Assembly: GCF_026013645.1 (NCBI RefSeq)
Contig: NZ_CP110224.1
Location: 2,976,001-3,040,000, forward strand
DNA: 64,000 nt
Reading direction: 5' to 3'
DNA from: Virgibacillus natechei
GTDB lineage: Bacteria > Bacillota > Bacilli > Bacillales > Amphibacillaceae
The notes below the pieces were generated by a model that saw only the letters and a list, made by a program, of their open reading frames with translations, was not told the DNA's origin and searched no databases. Of the stretch, positions 54,290-62,233 are shown piece by piece (position 1 is the first letter of the stretch; every line of letters begins with the position of its first letter). The position numbers and the translations under genes are program-made.

Positions 54290-54316
54290 ATTAAAGTTAT
54301 CTGAAACGTATTTAAT
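54290..54316 (+). promoter_or_regulatory. Putative GbsR operator 2, inverted
   Basis: It contains AAACGTATTTAA, the exact reverse complement of TTAAATACGTTT at 54187-54198. It lies 42 bases before the gbsR start and could serve autoregulation. Confidence 0.6.
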
Positions 54317-54357
54317 TCTTAAAATAAAATAATTATTAAAGAAAGTAGGTTATCCAT

Positions 54358-54933
54358 ATGGAACACAACCCTAAAATCTTGAATCAGGCGTCTGCCGCGG
54401 AAAAAATCAACCAAGCCGAAAACAATATGATCAATACCATTGCCGAAACGATGGACCTTTATGGGGTGACATCCTCAGTCGGGCGTTTATATGCTACATT
54501 ATATTTTCAGCACGAACCGATGACCCTGGATGGAATGAAAGATAAACTCGGGATGAGCAAACCAAGCATGAGTACCTCCGTACGAAAACTCCAAGACATC
54601 GACATTGTCCAGAAAGTATGGCAAAAAGGCACAAGAAAGGATTATTTTGTTGCCGAGAAGGATTATTTTCAATACTTTAAGAAATTTTTCTGCAAAAAAT
54701 GGGAACGTGAAACCAACATGTTTCTTGGCAGCATTGATTACGCACAAAAACAGTTGGCTGAAGTATTGGACCAATCCGATATTGAGGAGCACTTGCAACA
54801 AAAAGCCCAATTAGATTACGATCAATTGGAAGAAGCCAGAAAATATTACCATTGGTTGCAGCGACTGATCCGATCCATTGAGTCAAATGAAATCTATGAC
54901 TACCTTCCGAAAGAAATGCCAGACGACGTATAA
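54358..54933 (+). CDS. gbsR: GbsR-family choline-responsive repressor
   Basis: 191 residues. MarR-like winged helix (about 30-105): 'YGVTSSVGRLYATLYFQHEPMTLDGM', 'LGMSKPSMSTSVRKLQDIDIVQKVW' and 'GTRKDYFVAEKDYFQYF'. A helical C-terminus follows. In Bacillus, GbsR represses choline uptake and oxidation genes and is released by choline. The divergent position next to betB and the shared operator-like sequences here support that role for betBA and the downstream binding protein. Confidence 0.92.
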   Translation: MEHNPKILNQASAAEKINQAENNMINTIAETMDLYGVTSSVGRLYATLYFQHEPMTLDGMKDKLGMSKPSMSTSVRKLQDIDIVQKVWQKGTRKDYFVAEKDYFQYFKKFFCKKWERETNMFLGSIDYAQKQLAEVLDQSDIEEHLQQKAQLDYDQLEEARKYYHWLQRLIRSIESNEIYDYLPKEMPDDV

Positions 54934-55060
54934 AGTGAAACTCACGTTCAGTGGAGTTTTCAACGCAAAGGACGTGCTAATGCAGGCGTTATCCCAGGAC
55001 GAGACGGTTTTAAGCCTGCCTTCCCCCCACTGCATGCTAGTTGAACAGAATCAGAAATTT

Positions 55061-55133
55061 ACGGGCTGTTTATGCCCCCACCACCTGAGTTTTTAGTTTT
55101 CTCGGGCTTAAAGGTGGGGGTATTACAGCCCGT
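55061..55133. terminator. Long interrupted hairpin after gbsR
   Basis: Arms ACGGGCTGT and GCCCCCACC pair with GGTGGGGG and ACAGCCCGT around a 30-base central part. There is no T run after it, so it could be a processed or regulatory hairpin rather than a classic terminator. Confidence 0.5.
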
Positions 55134-55241
55134 TCATACGTTATAAAAACCTCATCCTACTTTTTTTATATGATTATCACGGTCATGCCTCGGCGACAGA
55201 TCATGTTCGGACGCATTTTTTCCATAAAATGATTGCAGGGC

Positions 55242-55313
55242 TTGACATATAATTAGCTTTTGTTACGATACAACTATGTTAATTTTATTAAATATATTCT
55301 AAACAAAGTTAAC
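55242..55313 (+). promoter_or_regulatory. Promoter and GbsR-like operator of binding protein 2
   Basis: TTGACA (55242-55247), 16-base spacer, TACGAT (55264-55269). The following 27 bases (55287-55313) match the sequence in front of betB at 22 of 27 positions and end in TTAAC. The gene starts 109 bases further on. Confidence 0.65.
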
Positions 55314-55421
55314 GATGAGGAGTGAGATTTATGACGTACGGATGACGCAAACAGGGTTAAGGCAGCACGATAGTTACTCAGATGGTTAATCCTATTACAT
55401 GTAGAAAGGTGGATACATACG

Positions 55422-56327
55422 ATGAATTTTAATAAAAAAGGTACTTTTATTATTCTATTACTAAGTTTGATCATGTTACTGGCAGCATGCAGTAACCCCG
55501 GTGAATCAAGCGATGCAACTACAGACGAAAATAATGCAGGTACGGACAATGACGATCCCATCACCATTGGACAGATTAATTGGCCGGAAAATATTGCAGT
55601 GACAAATATGTGGAAAGTTATCCTGGAAGATGAGGGTTATAACGTAGACTTAACCCTTGCTGATATGGGAGTGCAGATGGCTTCTGTTGCTGATGGCAGC
55701 CTGGATGTTTCGCCAGAAGTTTGGTTACCCGTACAAGACAAATCGTATTATGAAGAATATAAAGACCAAGCTGAATTTGCAGAAGACCCTTGGTACGATA
55801 ACGGTATTGTTGGATTAGCGGTTCCGGAGTATATGGATGACATCAATAGCATTGAAGATTTGAATGACAACAAAGATAAATTTAATGGCGAGATTATAGG
55901 ATTTGAACCCGGAGCAGGAACAATGGAAGTCACACATGATGTGATCAATGACTATGATCTTGATCTTGAACTAGTCGAGAGTAGTGAAGCCGCCATGATT
56001 CAAACCATTCGCGCAGCGGTGGATAACGAAGAACCGATTGTGGCCCCACTATGGCAACCGCATTATATATTTTCCGAAGTCGATATGAAGTTTTTGGACG
56101 ATCCACAAAACACATATGGAGAAACGGAAGAAATATTTATGGCCACCCGTGATGGATTTGAGTCGGACTATGAAGATGTCTATAAATGGATGACTAACTG
56201 GGAATTAAATGATGATGAACTAGGAAGCTTAATGCTTGACGTACAGGAAGAAGAAGAAAACCCCATAGAAGGTGCAAAAAAATGGGTGGAAGAGAATCAA
56301 GATGTCATTGACGAGTGGAAGGAATAA
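55422..56327 (+). CDS. Glycine betaine/choline-type binding lipoprotein
   Basis: 301 residues. Lipobox LAAC gives Cys23, and AAGGTGG lies upstream. An OpuAC/ProX-type protein in standard lobe order: 'ITIGQINWPENIAVTNMW' and 'SLDVSPEVWLPVQDKSYYEEY' first, then 'EIIGFEPGAGTMEVTHDVINDYDL' and 'PIVAPLWQPHYIFSEVDMKFLDDP'. The Trp residues probably form the aromatic cage for a quaternary amine. Its position after gbsR suggests choline as a ligand. No ABC permease or ATPase gene is beside it. Confidence 0.88.
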   Translation: MNFNKKGTFIILLLSLIMLLAACSNPGESSDATTDENNAGTDNDDPITIGQINWPENIAVTNMWKVILEDEGYNVDLTLADMGVQMASVADGSLDVSPEVWLPVQDKSYYEEYKDQAEFAEDPWYDNGIVGLAVPEYMDDINSIEDLNDNKDKFNGEIIGFEPGAGTMEVTHDVINDYDLDLELVESSEAAMIQTIRAAVDNEEPIVAPLWQPHYIFSEVDMKFLDDPQNTYGETEEIFMATRDGFESDYEDVYKWMTNWELNDDELGSLMLDVQEEEENPIEGAKKWVEENQDVIDEWKE

Positions 56328-56456
56328 CGAGCAACGGACAGAAGACAGTGATCGTCTGCCTTTTCTCCTCTCTCTCTATCTATCATGATGAAGCAGACAG
56401 CTAACCTTTTTGGTAATCTGTTTGCTAAATAATTGCAGCAAAATGGGAAAAATATT

Positions 56457-56486
56457 AGCCCCTCTATTCACGATAGAGGGGCTTTT
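56457..56486 (+). terminator. Terminator downstream of binding protein 2
   Basis: AGCCCCTCTA/TAGAGGGGCT stem with a 7-base loop and TTTT, 130 bases after the stop. The gap 56328-56826 shows no gene. Confidence 0.8.
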
Positions 56487-56826
56487 ACATGCATACACGA
56501 GGTCAGGGGTAAGCACTTTGAGGAAAGGAAATTTCTGAAAGATGAAAAGCCTATAAAATGGAATCACCCGCTCCGCAAATCAATAATCACACCTAATTAA
56601 TTACAGATACCCTATAATATGTAGCCACATAACCACTAGTATAATAATTTAGCAGCTACATTATTTCAGGAAGGATAGGGATGGAGTGGCACTGGATTAA
56701 TTTGATAATTTGAAACATTCAGCAGCGTCTGTAGGTATATGAATCAGAAAAAAAGATAAGTCCAAAGATGCTTTATAAAATTCATTGACTTCGTACAAAA
56801 AGTGACTCGCCTAAACAGAGAACAAC

Positions 56827-57147
56827 TTAAATAAGGTCTTGATATTTTCTTCTTCTGTACAAAACGCGCATAACGACAATATGTTTTGCGTCTTCATTGA
56901 TCAAATGAAAAACAGTGTAGTTCTCAACGACGAGCTTACGGTAACCTTTATTTTTTAAAATTTCATCCCTTACGAAGCTACAGGAAAACGGGAAATTATT
57001 TAGTCTCATAACATTCGATTCTATTTTTTCCATAAGGTTATCAGCTGCCTCTTCATTATAAAGGTCATTAGCAATATAACCATAAATTTCATCTAAATCT
57101 TCATATGCCTTTGGGGTGATTTTAATTTTATAGCTATTTTCTTCCAT
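56827..57147 (-). CDS. ParE/RelE-family toxin
   Basis: 106 residues. The fold pattern is 'YKIKITPKAYEDLDEIYGYI', 'ADNLMEKIESNVMRLNNFPF', 'GYRKLVVENYTVFHLINEDAKHIVVMRVLYRRRKY', the typical ParE/YoeB-like toxin. It overlaps the antitoxin gene by 14 bases, so the two are translated as a pair. ParE members poison gyrase and RelE members cut mRNA on the ribosome; this one is closest in form to ParE/RelE plasmid-stabilisation proteins, and the target cannot be decided. Confidence 0.9.
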   Translation of the reverse strand: MEENSYKIKITPKAYEDLDEIYGYIANDLYNEEAADNLMEKIESNVMRLNNFPFSCSFVRDEILKNKGYRKLVVENYTVFHLINEDAKHIVVMRVLYRRRKYQDLI

Positions 57148-57409
57148 GTTTCTTCTTTAGATTCTTAAAGACTTCTTCTCCCTCTAAAAGTTCTTCTCCA
57201 TTTTTAATTTGTGCTTCTGCCTCGGCTAGTTTTTGGTATAATTCCAGTTCCCCTAAAGAACTTTCGTAAGTTTCCATACTCATAACAACCAAATCTCCAT
57301 AACCATCCTTCGTGATAAAAACTGGTTCCTTGGTTTGGTGACACAGCTCAGAAATATCCGTTGTATTTCTCAAATCCTTTATCGGACGAATTTCAGGCAA
57401 ACATACCAT
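57134..57409 (-). CDS. Phd/YefM-family antitoxin
   Basis: 91 residues. 'EIRPIKDLRNTTDISELCHQTKEPVFITKDGYGDLVVMSMETYE' is the Phd/YefM DNA-binding and dimerisation domain. The C-terminal 40 residues are a charged helix that should bind the toxin. Placed upstream of and overlapping the toxin gene, as usual for autoregulated type II toxin-antitoxin operons. AGAGGGAG precedes the start. Confidence 0.9.
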   Translation of the reverse strand: MVCLPEIRPIKDLRNTTDISELCHQTKEPVFITKDGYGDLVVMSMETYESSLGELELYQKLAEAEAQIKNGEELLEGEEVFKNLKKKHGRK

Positions 57410-57608
57410 CTCCCTCTTCCGTTATTATGACTTATTTATAGCATTATTATGTTAAAATAACAATCACAGTAATCACCCTTATATCAATCTGACTACCCCC
57501 ATCCCCAAGCTCTACACATCCTCCTGCCACTCACTATATGTCATCTATCACAAAATTTTCTTTTTCTATTGATAAAACTTCACTTTCATCGAAAATAAAT
57601 ATTCACTT

Positions 57609-57800
57609 TTAATTTCTTTCTACCATGCTAGCTAAAGGACCTTTATCCGGCTGGTATTTCTCATAGGCATTCCACATTGCAACTAGACCTTCTGTGTAAA
57701 AATCCTGATGTGGATCTCTGATATTTAATCGATGAATATAATAATGAATCCTGCGCTCATTCTGCTTGAAAATTTCTTCGAATGTTACGTTGTCTTTACC
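57609..57800 (-). pseudogene. Sigma-70-family factor fragment 1
   Basis: The minus strand reads 'VTFEEIFKQNERRIHYYIHR', 'LNIRDPHQDFYTEGLVAMWN', 'AYEKYQPDKGPLASMVERN' and stops at 57609. This is the region-2 start of sigma-O-like or extracytoplasmic sigma factors. It ends where region 2 would continue, so the gene is truncated. The rest of 57410-58134 has no gene. Confidence 0.7.
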
Positions 57801-58134
57801 CTTTTATAAAATCCCCCTCGTCTAAAAAGCACTGCTGCTTCATAGAATATCTCTTTTTAATTACTATCGTATCGGAGGTTATTTGATGGCATGAACCTGA
57901 TAATTTCTCATGCGACCTTCTGGGAGTTCTTACAATAGTAATATATTTATGTTATAGAGCAATTGTTTGTAAAAGTAAATAATTATACGCTATCAACCTA
58001 CTAGGTATGCATAAAATACAGTGTCTGACCCCAGAATCCTCTCTATTGAAATAAAAATGTACTATCTACTATTACCTTTGTCCACTCTCTTTTTTCTTAA
58101 TTGCGTATGCTGAATATGAAAGGAGAGGTAAGCT

Positions 58135-58341
58135 ATGTGCTATCACAACCAATGTAAAAAGAGACACGAAGAACATTGTAAATGTTGCTGTCACATGAAG
58201 AAAGCGCATCATCATGATTGGTGTAAAGAAAGTAATAACCGATATCATGACAAATGCCAGGAAAATCGTTACGATAGTCAATGCAGAAAATCTAAACACT
58301 CTAAGAAGCAATTCTGTCATTGTTGTAACAGATATTACTAA
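58135..58341 (+). CDS. Cys/His-rich miniprotein
   Basis: 68 residues with 12 Cys and 10 His ('CKCCCHMKKAHHHDWC' near the start, 'CHCCNRYY' at the end). GGAGAGG lies 7 bases before the ATG, and a strong terminator follows 2 bases after the stop, so the gene is real. The opposite-strand frame 58072-58320 is a shadow. Composition suggests metal binding or a cross-linked spore coat protein, since small Cys/His-rich coat proteins are common in Bacillaceae. No fixed family recognised. Confidence 0.75.
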   Translation: MCYHNQCKKRHEEHCKCCCHMKKAHHHDWCKESNNRYHDKCQENRYDSQCRKSKHSKKQFCHCCNRYY

Positions 58342-58343
58342 AA

Positions 58344-58373
58344 ATAAGCCCTCACATTAAAGTGGGGGCTTAT
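58344..58373 (+). terminator. Terminator of the Cys/His-rich gene
   Basis: ATAAGCCCTC/GGGGGCTTAT stem with one G-T pair directly after the stop codon region. Confidence 0.8.
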
Positions 58374-58440
58374 GATTTGTATTCTTCCACGGCTTTTCCT
58401 CAAAATTTATATCCACAGCATTCTCACCATACATATAGCT

Positions 58441-58509
58441 TTCTATAAACGTACAATAGCAGCTTGACCCTCGCCTATTAGTGTCTACTTGACAGAGGTA
58501 TGCTTACTT
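58441..58509 (+). mobile_element. Right-end remnant of the IS3-family element
   Basis: About 65 bases match the 3' end of orfB and the right terminus of the element at 25961-27268, including the last codons ('IAA' and stop) and the following CTCGCCTATTAGTGTCTACT. No other part of the element is present. Confidence 0.85.
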
Positions 58510-58514
58510 ACCCC

Positions 58515-58606
58515 AATAGCACGCTTTGTCTGATTGGTATTTCTCATAAGCACTCCACATCGCGACCAGACCTTATGTGTAAAATTCTTGATGTGGATCT
58601 CTCGTG
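58515..58606 (-). pseudogene. Sigma-70-family factor fragment 2
   Basis: The minus strand reads 'RDPHQEFYT', a stop, then 'GLVAMWSAYEKYQSDKA', nearly the same as fragment 1 but with an in-frame stop and no downstream continuation. It directly adjoins the IS remnant. Nothing else is seen in 58374-58703. Confidence 0.7.
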
Positions 58607-58703
58607 TCATAGTATTTTCGATCTGGTCGTATCATAGTGTGTTATAAAACATGTCGGTTAAAAAAATTTGAATGAAACAATGATGTACGCTTAATTTGAT
58701 AAA

Positions 58704-60203
58704 TCAAGATTTAACATTGTTATGTTCCAGAGCAAGGTAATGGGAACTAGATTTCTGTACCTTTTCCAGAAGCTGGATGTTTTCTGCCAAGGACTCCTCA
58801 AAAGAAGGTATCATTTCTTTTATTTTGGGCTTCCATGTTTCTATATGTTCTGGGAAATTCTCGCGTAAGACGTCTAACATAATAGCCACAGAAGTAGAGG
58901 CACCCGGAGATTCGCCTAATAATGCCACGATAGAATGATCCTCGGATTGAACAATTTCCGTGCCGAATTGGATATATCCTCGGCCTGAATGATTCGTATC
59001 TTTAATGATCTGTACACGCTTTCCAGCAACTACAAGATCCCAATCTTCGTCCTTTGCATCAGGTACATATTTTCGTAACGCTTGCATCCGGTCCTCTTTT
59101 TTCATTAGCATCTGTTGAATGGAATATTTAACCAAAGGGATATTTTTTATACCAGCAGCCAACATCGTTAACACGTTATTTGGCTTAATAGAATTTAAAA
59201 GATCTAAATTAGAACCATTCTTCAGAAACTTAGGTCCTATAGCAGCAAACGGTCCAAATAATAGGCTGTCCTTATCACCATGATATCGTCTATCAAGGTG
59301 TGGTACAGTCATGGGAGGCGTACCAGGAGGCTCTTTTCCATAAACCTTAGCTTCATGTTGTTCAACTATTTCTGGATTGCTACAAACCAAAAATGCACCA
59401 CTGATTGGAAAGCCACCAATCTGTTTGCTTTCCGGAATCTTTGTTTTTTGTAATAGAGGAATTGCGTTTCCACCAGCTCCAAGAAAGACAAAATCTGCTA
59501 TATGAGACTCAAGCGTATTGTTTTTAAAATTACGAACTATTACTTCCCATTTACCGTCATTTTGACGATGAAATTTAGTAACAGTTGAATTGTAATGAAT
59601 TTCTATATTATCTTCTTTCTCTAAATTATTCGCTAGTTTTCGAGTAAGCTCACCAAAATTGACATCGGTTCCCGAATCTACTTTTGTTCCTGCAATAGGC
59701 GTTTCTGACGTGCGCCCCGCCGTCACTAGAGGAACCCACTTTTCTAATTCCCCGGGGGACTCGGTAAATTCCATTTCTTTAAACATTGGAAGGTATGATA
59801 ATGCTTCAAATCGCCTACGTAAAAAATCTACGTTGTCTTCCCCCTGCACAAAACTTATATGAGGTAATGCACGGATAAATGCTTGAGGGTTTTGAATTTT
59901 CTTCTCTTTTACTAAATAAGACCAAAATTGCTTGGAAATTTCAAATTTTTCATTTATCTCTACTGCTTTACTAGAATCGATAGAGCCGTCTTCTTTTTCA
60001 ACTGTATAATTTAACTCACATAATGCTGCATGTCCAGTTCCAGCATTATTCCATTCGTTTGTACTTTCCTTACCAGCACCATCCAGCTTTTCAAACAGTT
60101 TAATATTCCAATTTGGCTCTAATTTTTGTAAAAATGTTCCTAAGGTAGTACTCATCACACCAGCGCCTATTAGAATAACATCCTTTTTTTTCTGCTCGTT
60201 CAT
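58704..60203 (-). CDS. mqo: Malate:quinone oxidoreductase
   Basis: 499 residues, full length. N-terminal FAD motif 'KDVILIGAGVMSTTLGTFLQ', followed by 'LDGAGKESTNEWNNAGTGHAALCELNYT', 'GTDVNFGELTRKLANNL', 'VPHLDRRYHGDKDSLLFGPFA' and 'LLGESPGASTSVAIMLDVL', all hallmarks of Mqo. It is a peripheral membrane FAD enzyme that oxidises malate to oxaloacetate and feeds electrons to menaquinone. It is transcribed with the FadR-family regulator just upstream (21-base gap). Confidence 0.93.
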   Translation of the reverse strand: MNEQKKKDVILIGAGVMSTTLGTFLQKLEPNWNIKLFEKLDGAGKESTNEWNNAGTGHAALCELNYTVEKEDGSIDSSKAVEINEKFEISKQFWSYLVKEKKIQNPQAFIRALPHISFVQGEDNVDFLRRRFEALSYLPMFKEMEFTESPGELEKWVPLVTAGRTSETPIAGTKVDSGTDVNFGELTRKLANNLEKEDNIEIHYNSTVTKFHRQNDGKWEVIVRNFKNNTLESHIADFVFLGAGGNAIPLLQKTKIPESKQIGGFPISGAFLVCSNPEIVEQHEAKVYGKEPPGTPPMTVPHLDRRYHGDKDSLLFGPFAAIGPKFLKNGSNLDLLNSIKPNNVLTMLAAGIKNIPLVKYSIQQMLMKKEDRMQALRKYVPDAKDEDWDLVVAGKRVQIIKDTNHSGRGYIQFGTEIVQSEDHSIVALLGESPGASTSVAIMLDVLRENFPEHIETWKPKIKEMIPSFEESLAENIQLLEKVQKSSSHYLALEHNNVKS

Positions 60204-60224
60204 TGTCTAACTCCTTTCTATCCC

Positions 60225-60950
60225 TTAATCCTCTTGTTCTTCGATCTGTTTAAACAGCAACTCTTCCACGTTTGCTAAATGATCATACATATACTTATCC
60301 GCATTATCCGACTGCCTTGATTTGATTGCTTCATAGATTAATTGGTGCTCCGTAAAGAGCTTATCCGCCCCTCCCTCGGAATACAATAATAACCGACGTG
60401 TTTCTCTGATTGTCTCCGTCATGATTTCCGACACACTTCCCATCAGGTAAATTAGCATCTGATTATGGGTGGCCTTGGCAATCGCCAGGTGGAAGCCGAG
60501 ATCAGCCTTTTCCGCCAACTCTTCATTTCCTTTGGTATCTTTCATCTCTTCCAGCGACTTTTCAATCTCTAGTAGATCTTCCTCCTGGTGATTCGCAGCA
60601 GCAAGACTAGCTGTTCCCACTTCGAGTATTTTACGAACCTGGTAAAGTTCCTTCACGTCTTCCAGCTTCATTAAAAAGGCAGAAGTTACGGGAAGTGTGA
60701 ATTTAGAGGCATCAAATTCCTTCACATATGTTCCTTCGCCCTGCCGCATTTCCACAAGTCCCATAGTCCGAAGTCCACTGAGCGCTTCCCTGATCGCCGA
60801 GCGGCCGACATCGAAGTTCTTTGCTAGCTGTTCCACTGACTCTAGTTTATCCCCTGGGCTCAATTGACCGCTCTTGATCATGTCTATCAGGTTATCTGCA
60901 ACCTCTTCATAAATTTTTTTCGTTCGAATAGGTTTATATTTATAGTCCAT
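60225..60950 (-). CDS. FadR/LutR-type GntR family regulator
   Basis: 241 residues from ATG 60950; GAGGAG ends 8 bases upstream, and earlier starts at 60980 and 60959 overlap or precede this site. The N-terminal GntR winged helix has 'VADNLIDMIKSGQLSPGDKL' and 'LAKNFDVGRSAIREALSGLRTMGLVEMRQGEGTYV'. The C-terminal FCD domain binds the effector. LutR proteins respond to L-lactate. It sits between mqo and a broken lactate permease gene, and a palindrome upstream of the latter (61690-61722) fits a FadR-family operator. Confidence 0.88.
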   Translation of the reverse strand: MDYKYKPIRTKKIYEEVADNLIDMIKSGQLSPGDKLESVEQLAKNFDVGRSAIREALSGLRTMGLVEMRQGEGTYVKEFDASKFTLPVTSAFLMKLEDVKELYQVRKILEVGTASLAAANHQEEDLLEIEKSLEEMKDTKGNEELAEKADLGFHLAIAKATHNQMLIYLMGSVSEIMTETIRETRRLLLYSEGGADKLFTEHQLIYEAIKSRQSDNADKYMYDHLANVEELLFKQIEEQED

Positions 60951-61034
60951 GCTTTTCATCTCCTCGTCATCAGAAACCATTTTACTGGAAATAACTAGGG
61001 TTGAAAAGATAACCCACCAAGCATTGGATCATTC

Positions 61035-61632
61035 TTAAAGAAGATTCATCAGAATGAAGCCACCAATCCCGGCAAGTACTCCATAAAGCAAAGCAGGCCC
61101 CAATGTTTTCCGGATCACATTTCCTTCTTCTCCCTCTATCCCGACAACTGCACTTGCTGCCACGACATTATGGACACAAATCATGTTTCCTGCACCAGCC
61201 CTGACAAGTTGGGAAGCCAGAACAATGTTCACATTCATCCCAGTCGCCTCCGCGATATTATACTGTACGGGAGAAAAGGTGAGCGTAGATACCGTTGCAC
61301 TGCCGGTGATAAACGATCCCAGCTCACCGAGGAACGGTGCCACGAAAATCCACACTTTGAAATCCTTCGTTAATACGATCCACTGCCCCTGTGTTTCTGA
61401 GTGTATTCAGTAAAATTAGTGCTCCAAACAAGATTAATAGAATCGTTAGTGTCTTATGTACGCCTTGGAAAATCGAGGATACTACAACCTGACCTTCCAT
61501 CCCCCAAACAGTAATCGCTAACAAAATAACGATAACAGAACTTATGGACATCCCTTTAATCGCCGGCATTCGTAATAATACCAGTAGGATAAAGGGAGCA
61601 ATAACGGCACTAAGTGCCACTAGCATCAACAT
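61035..61632 (-). pseudogene. lctP: L-lactate permease, internally deleted
   Basis: Two overlapping frames. The first (61632-61324) carries a partial permease N-terminal region ('LMLVALSAVIAPFILLVLLRM', 'LFGALILLNTLRNTGAVDRINEGF'). The second (61355-61035) carries the C-terminal region ('FVAPFLGELGSFITGSATVS', 'SQLVRAGAGNMICVHNVVAA'). Intact LctP proteins are about 540 residues; here some 350 residues are missing and the halves are out of frame. The operator/promoter upstream looks undamaged. Confidence 0.88.
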
Positions 61633-61689
61633 CTAATCTCCCCTTTTGTCTTTTTCGATCATTCCCTTCAAACAGTTCAAATCACTTCT

Positions 61690-61745
61690 ATGTAATAAGG
61701 TCATCAGATGACCTTATTACATATATTAGACACTTCCATTGTCAA
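61690..61745 (-). promoter_or_regulatory. Promoter with overlapping FadR-type operator
   Basis: A perfect 33-base palindrome (61690-61722): 16-base arms around a single A, core GGTCATCAGATGACC. On the minus strand TTGACA (61740-61745), an 18-base spacer and TGTAAT (61716-61721) place the -10 element inside the palindrome. The arrangement fits repression of the lactate permease gene by the adjacent FadR-family regulator. The remaining part of 61633-62233 shows only a weak 64-codon frame (61989-62183). Confidence 0.85.
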
Positions 61746-61988
61746 TTGCAAGCCCTTTCTTATATCTCATTAAAGATATTAGGTTATAGAGTGTCTTCTG
61801 TACCTGCTTAAACGCGTGATGAAAACTGTTTATCACACCCGTACAATTGCAGGTTGCAGCTTGGAGATTGTTAACAGGAAAGCAATTCTTTTTTTATACC
61901 AATTGCCTTCCAAAATCGTGAATAAAAAACTTCCCTTAATAACGTACAAATCACCTTGCACACTATTTCAGGAAGTATAGAATTACTA

Positions 61989-62183
61989 TTAAACTTCTGT
62001 CTCTATTTGAGTAGCAACTCTTGATTTTATTTCATTCTCAATTGGTGTTAATAAGTCAACTTCGGTCTCTGAAGAAGATAAAGAAACAACTAACGAATAC
62101 CTTATCCTACTATCCCATTTCTTAAAAGAATGGCGTTCTCTCCACCATCCAATTACCGAATAGATTCCAATTGCTCTTCTCAT
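61989..62183 (-). CDS. Doubtful small ORF, 64 residues
   Basis: ATG at 62183 with GAGAAG only 3 bases upstream, which is too close for a good site. The product is basic at the start ('MRRAIGIYSVIGWWRERHSF') and acidic at the end. No family recognised. It may be a remnant. Confidence 0.25.
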   Translation of the reverse strand: MRRAIGIYSVIGWWRERHSFKKWDSRIRYSLVVSLSSSETEVDLLTPIENEIKSRVATQIETEV

Positions 62184-62233
62184 TATCTTCTCTGCATTGT
62201 TAAATCAAAATAATAGATCCCACCAACACTAGC

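Noticed and set aside
58072..58320. 82-residue hydrophobic frame on the minus strand
   Set aside because: It lies antisense to the Cys/His-rich gene, which has a strong ribosome site and terminator. The hydrophobic pattern is the expected shadow of His/Cys/Lys codons.
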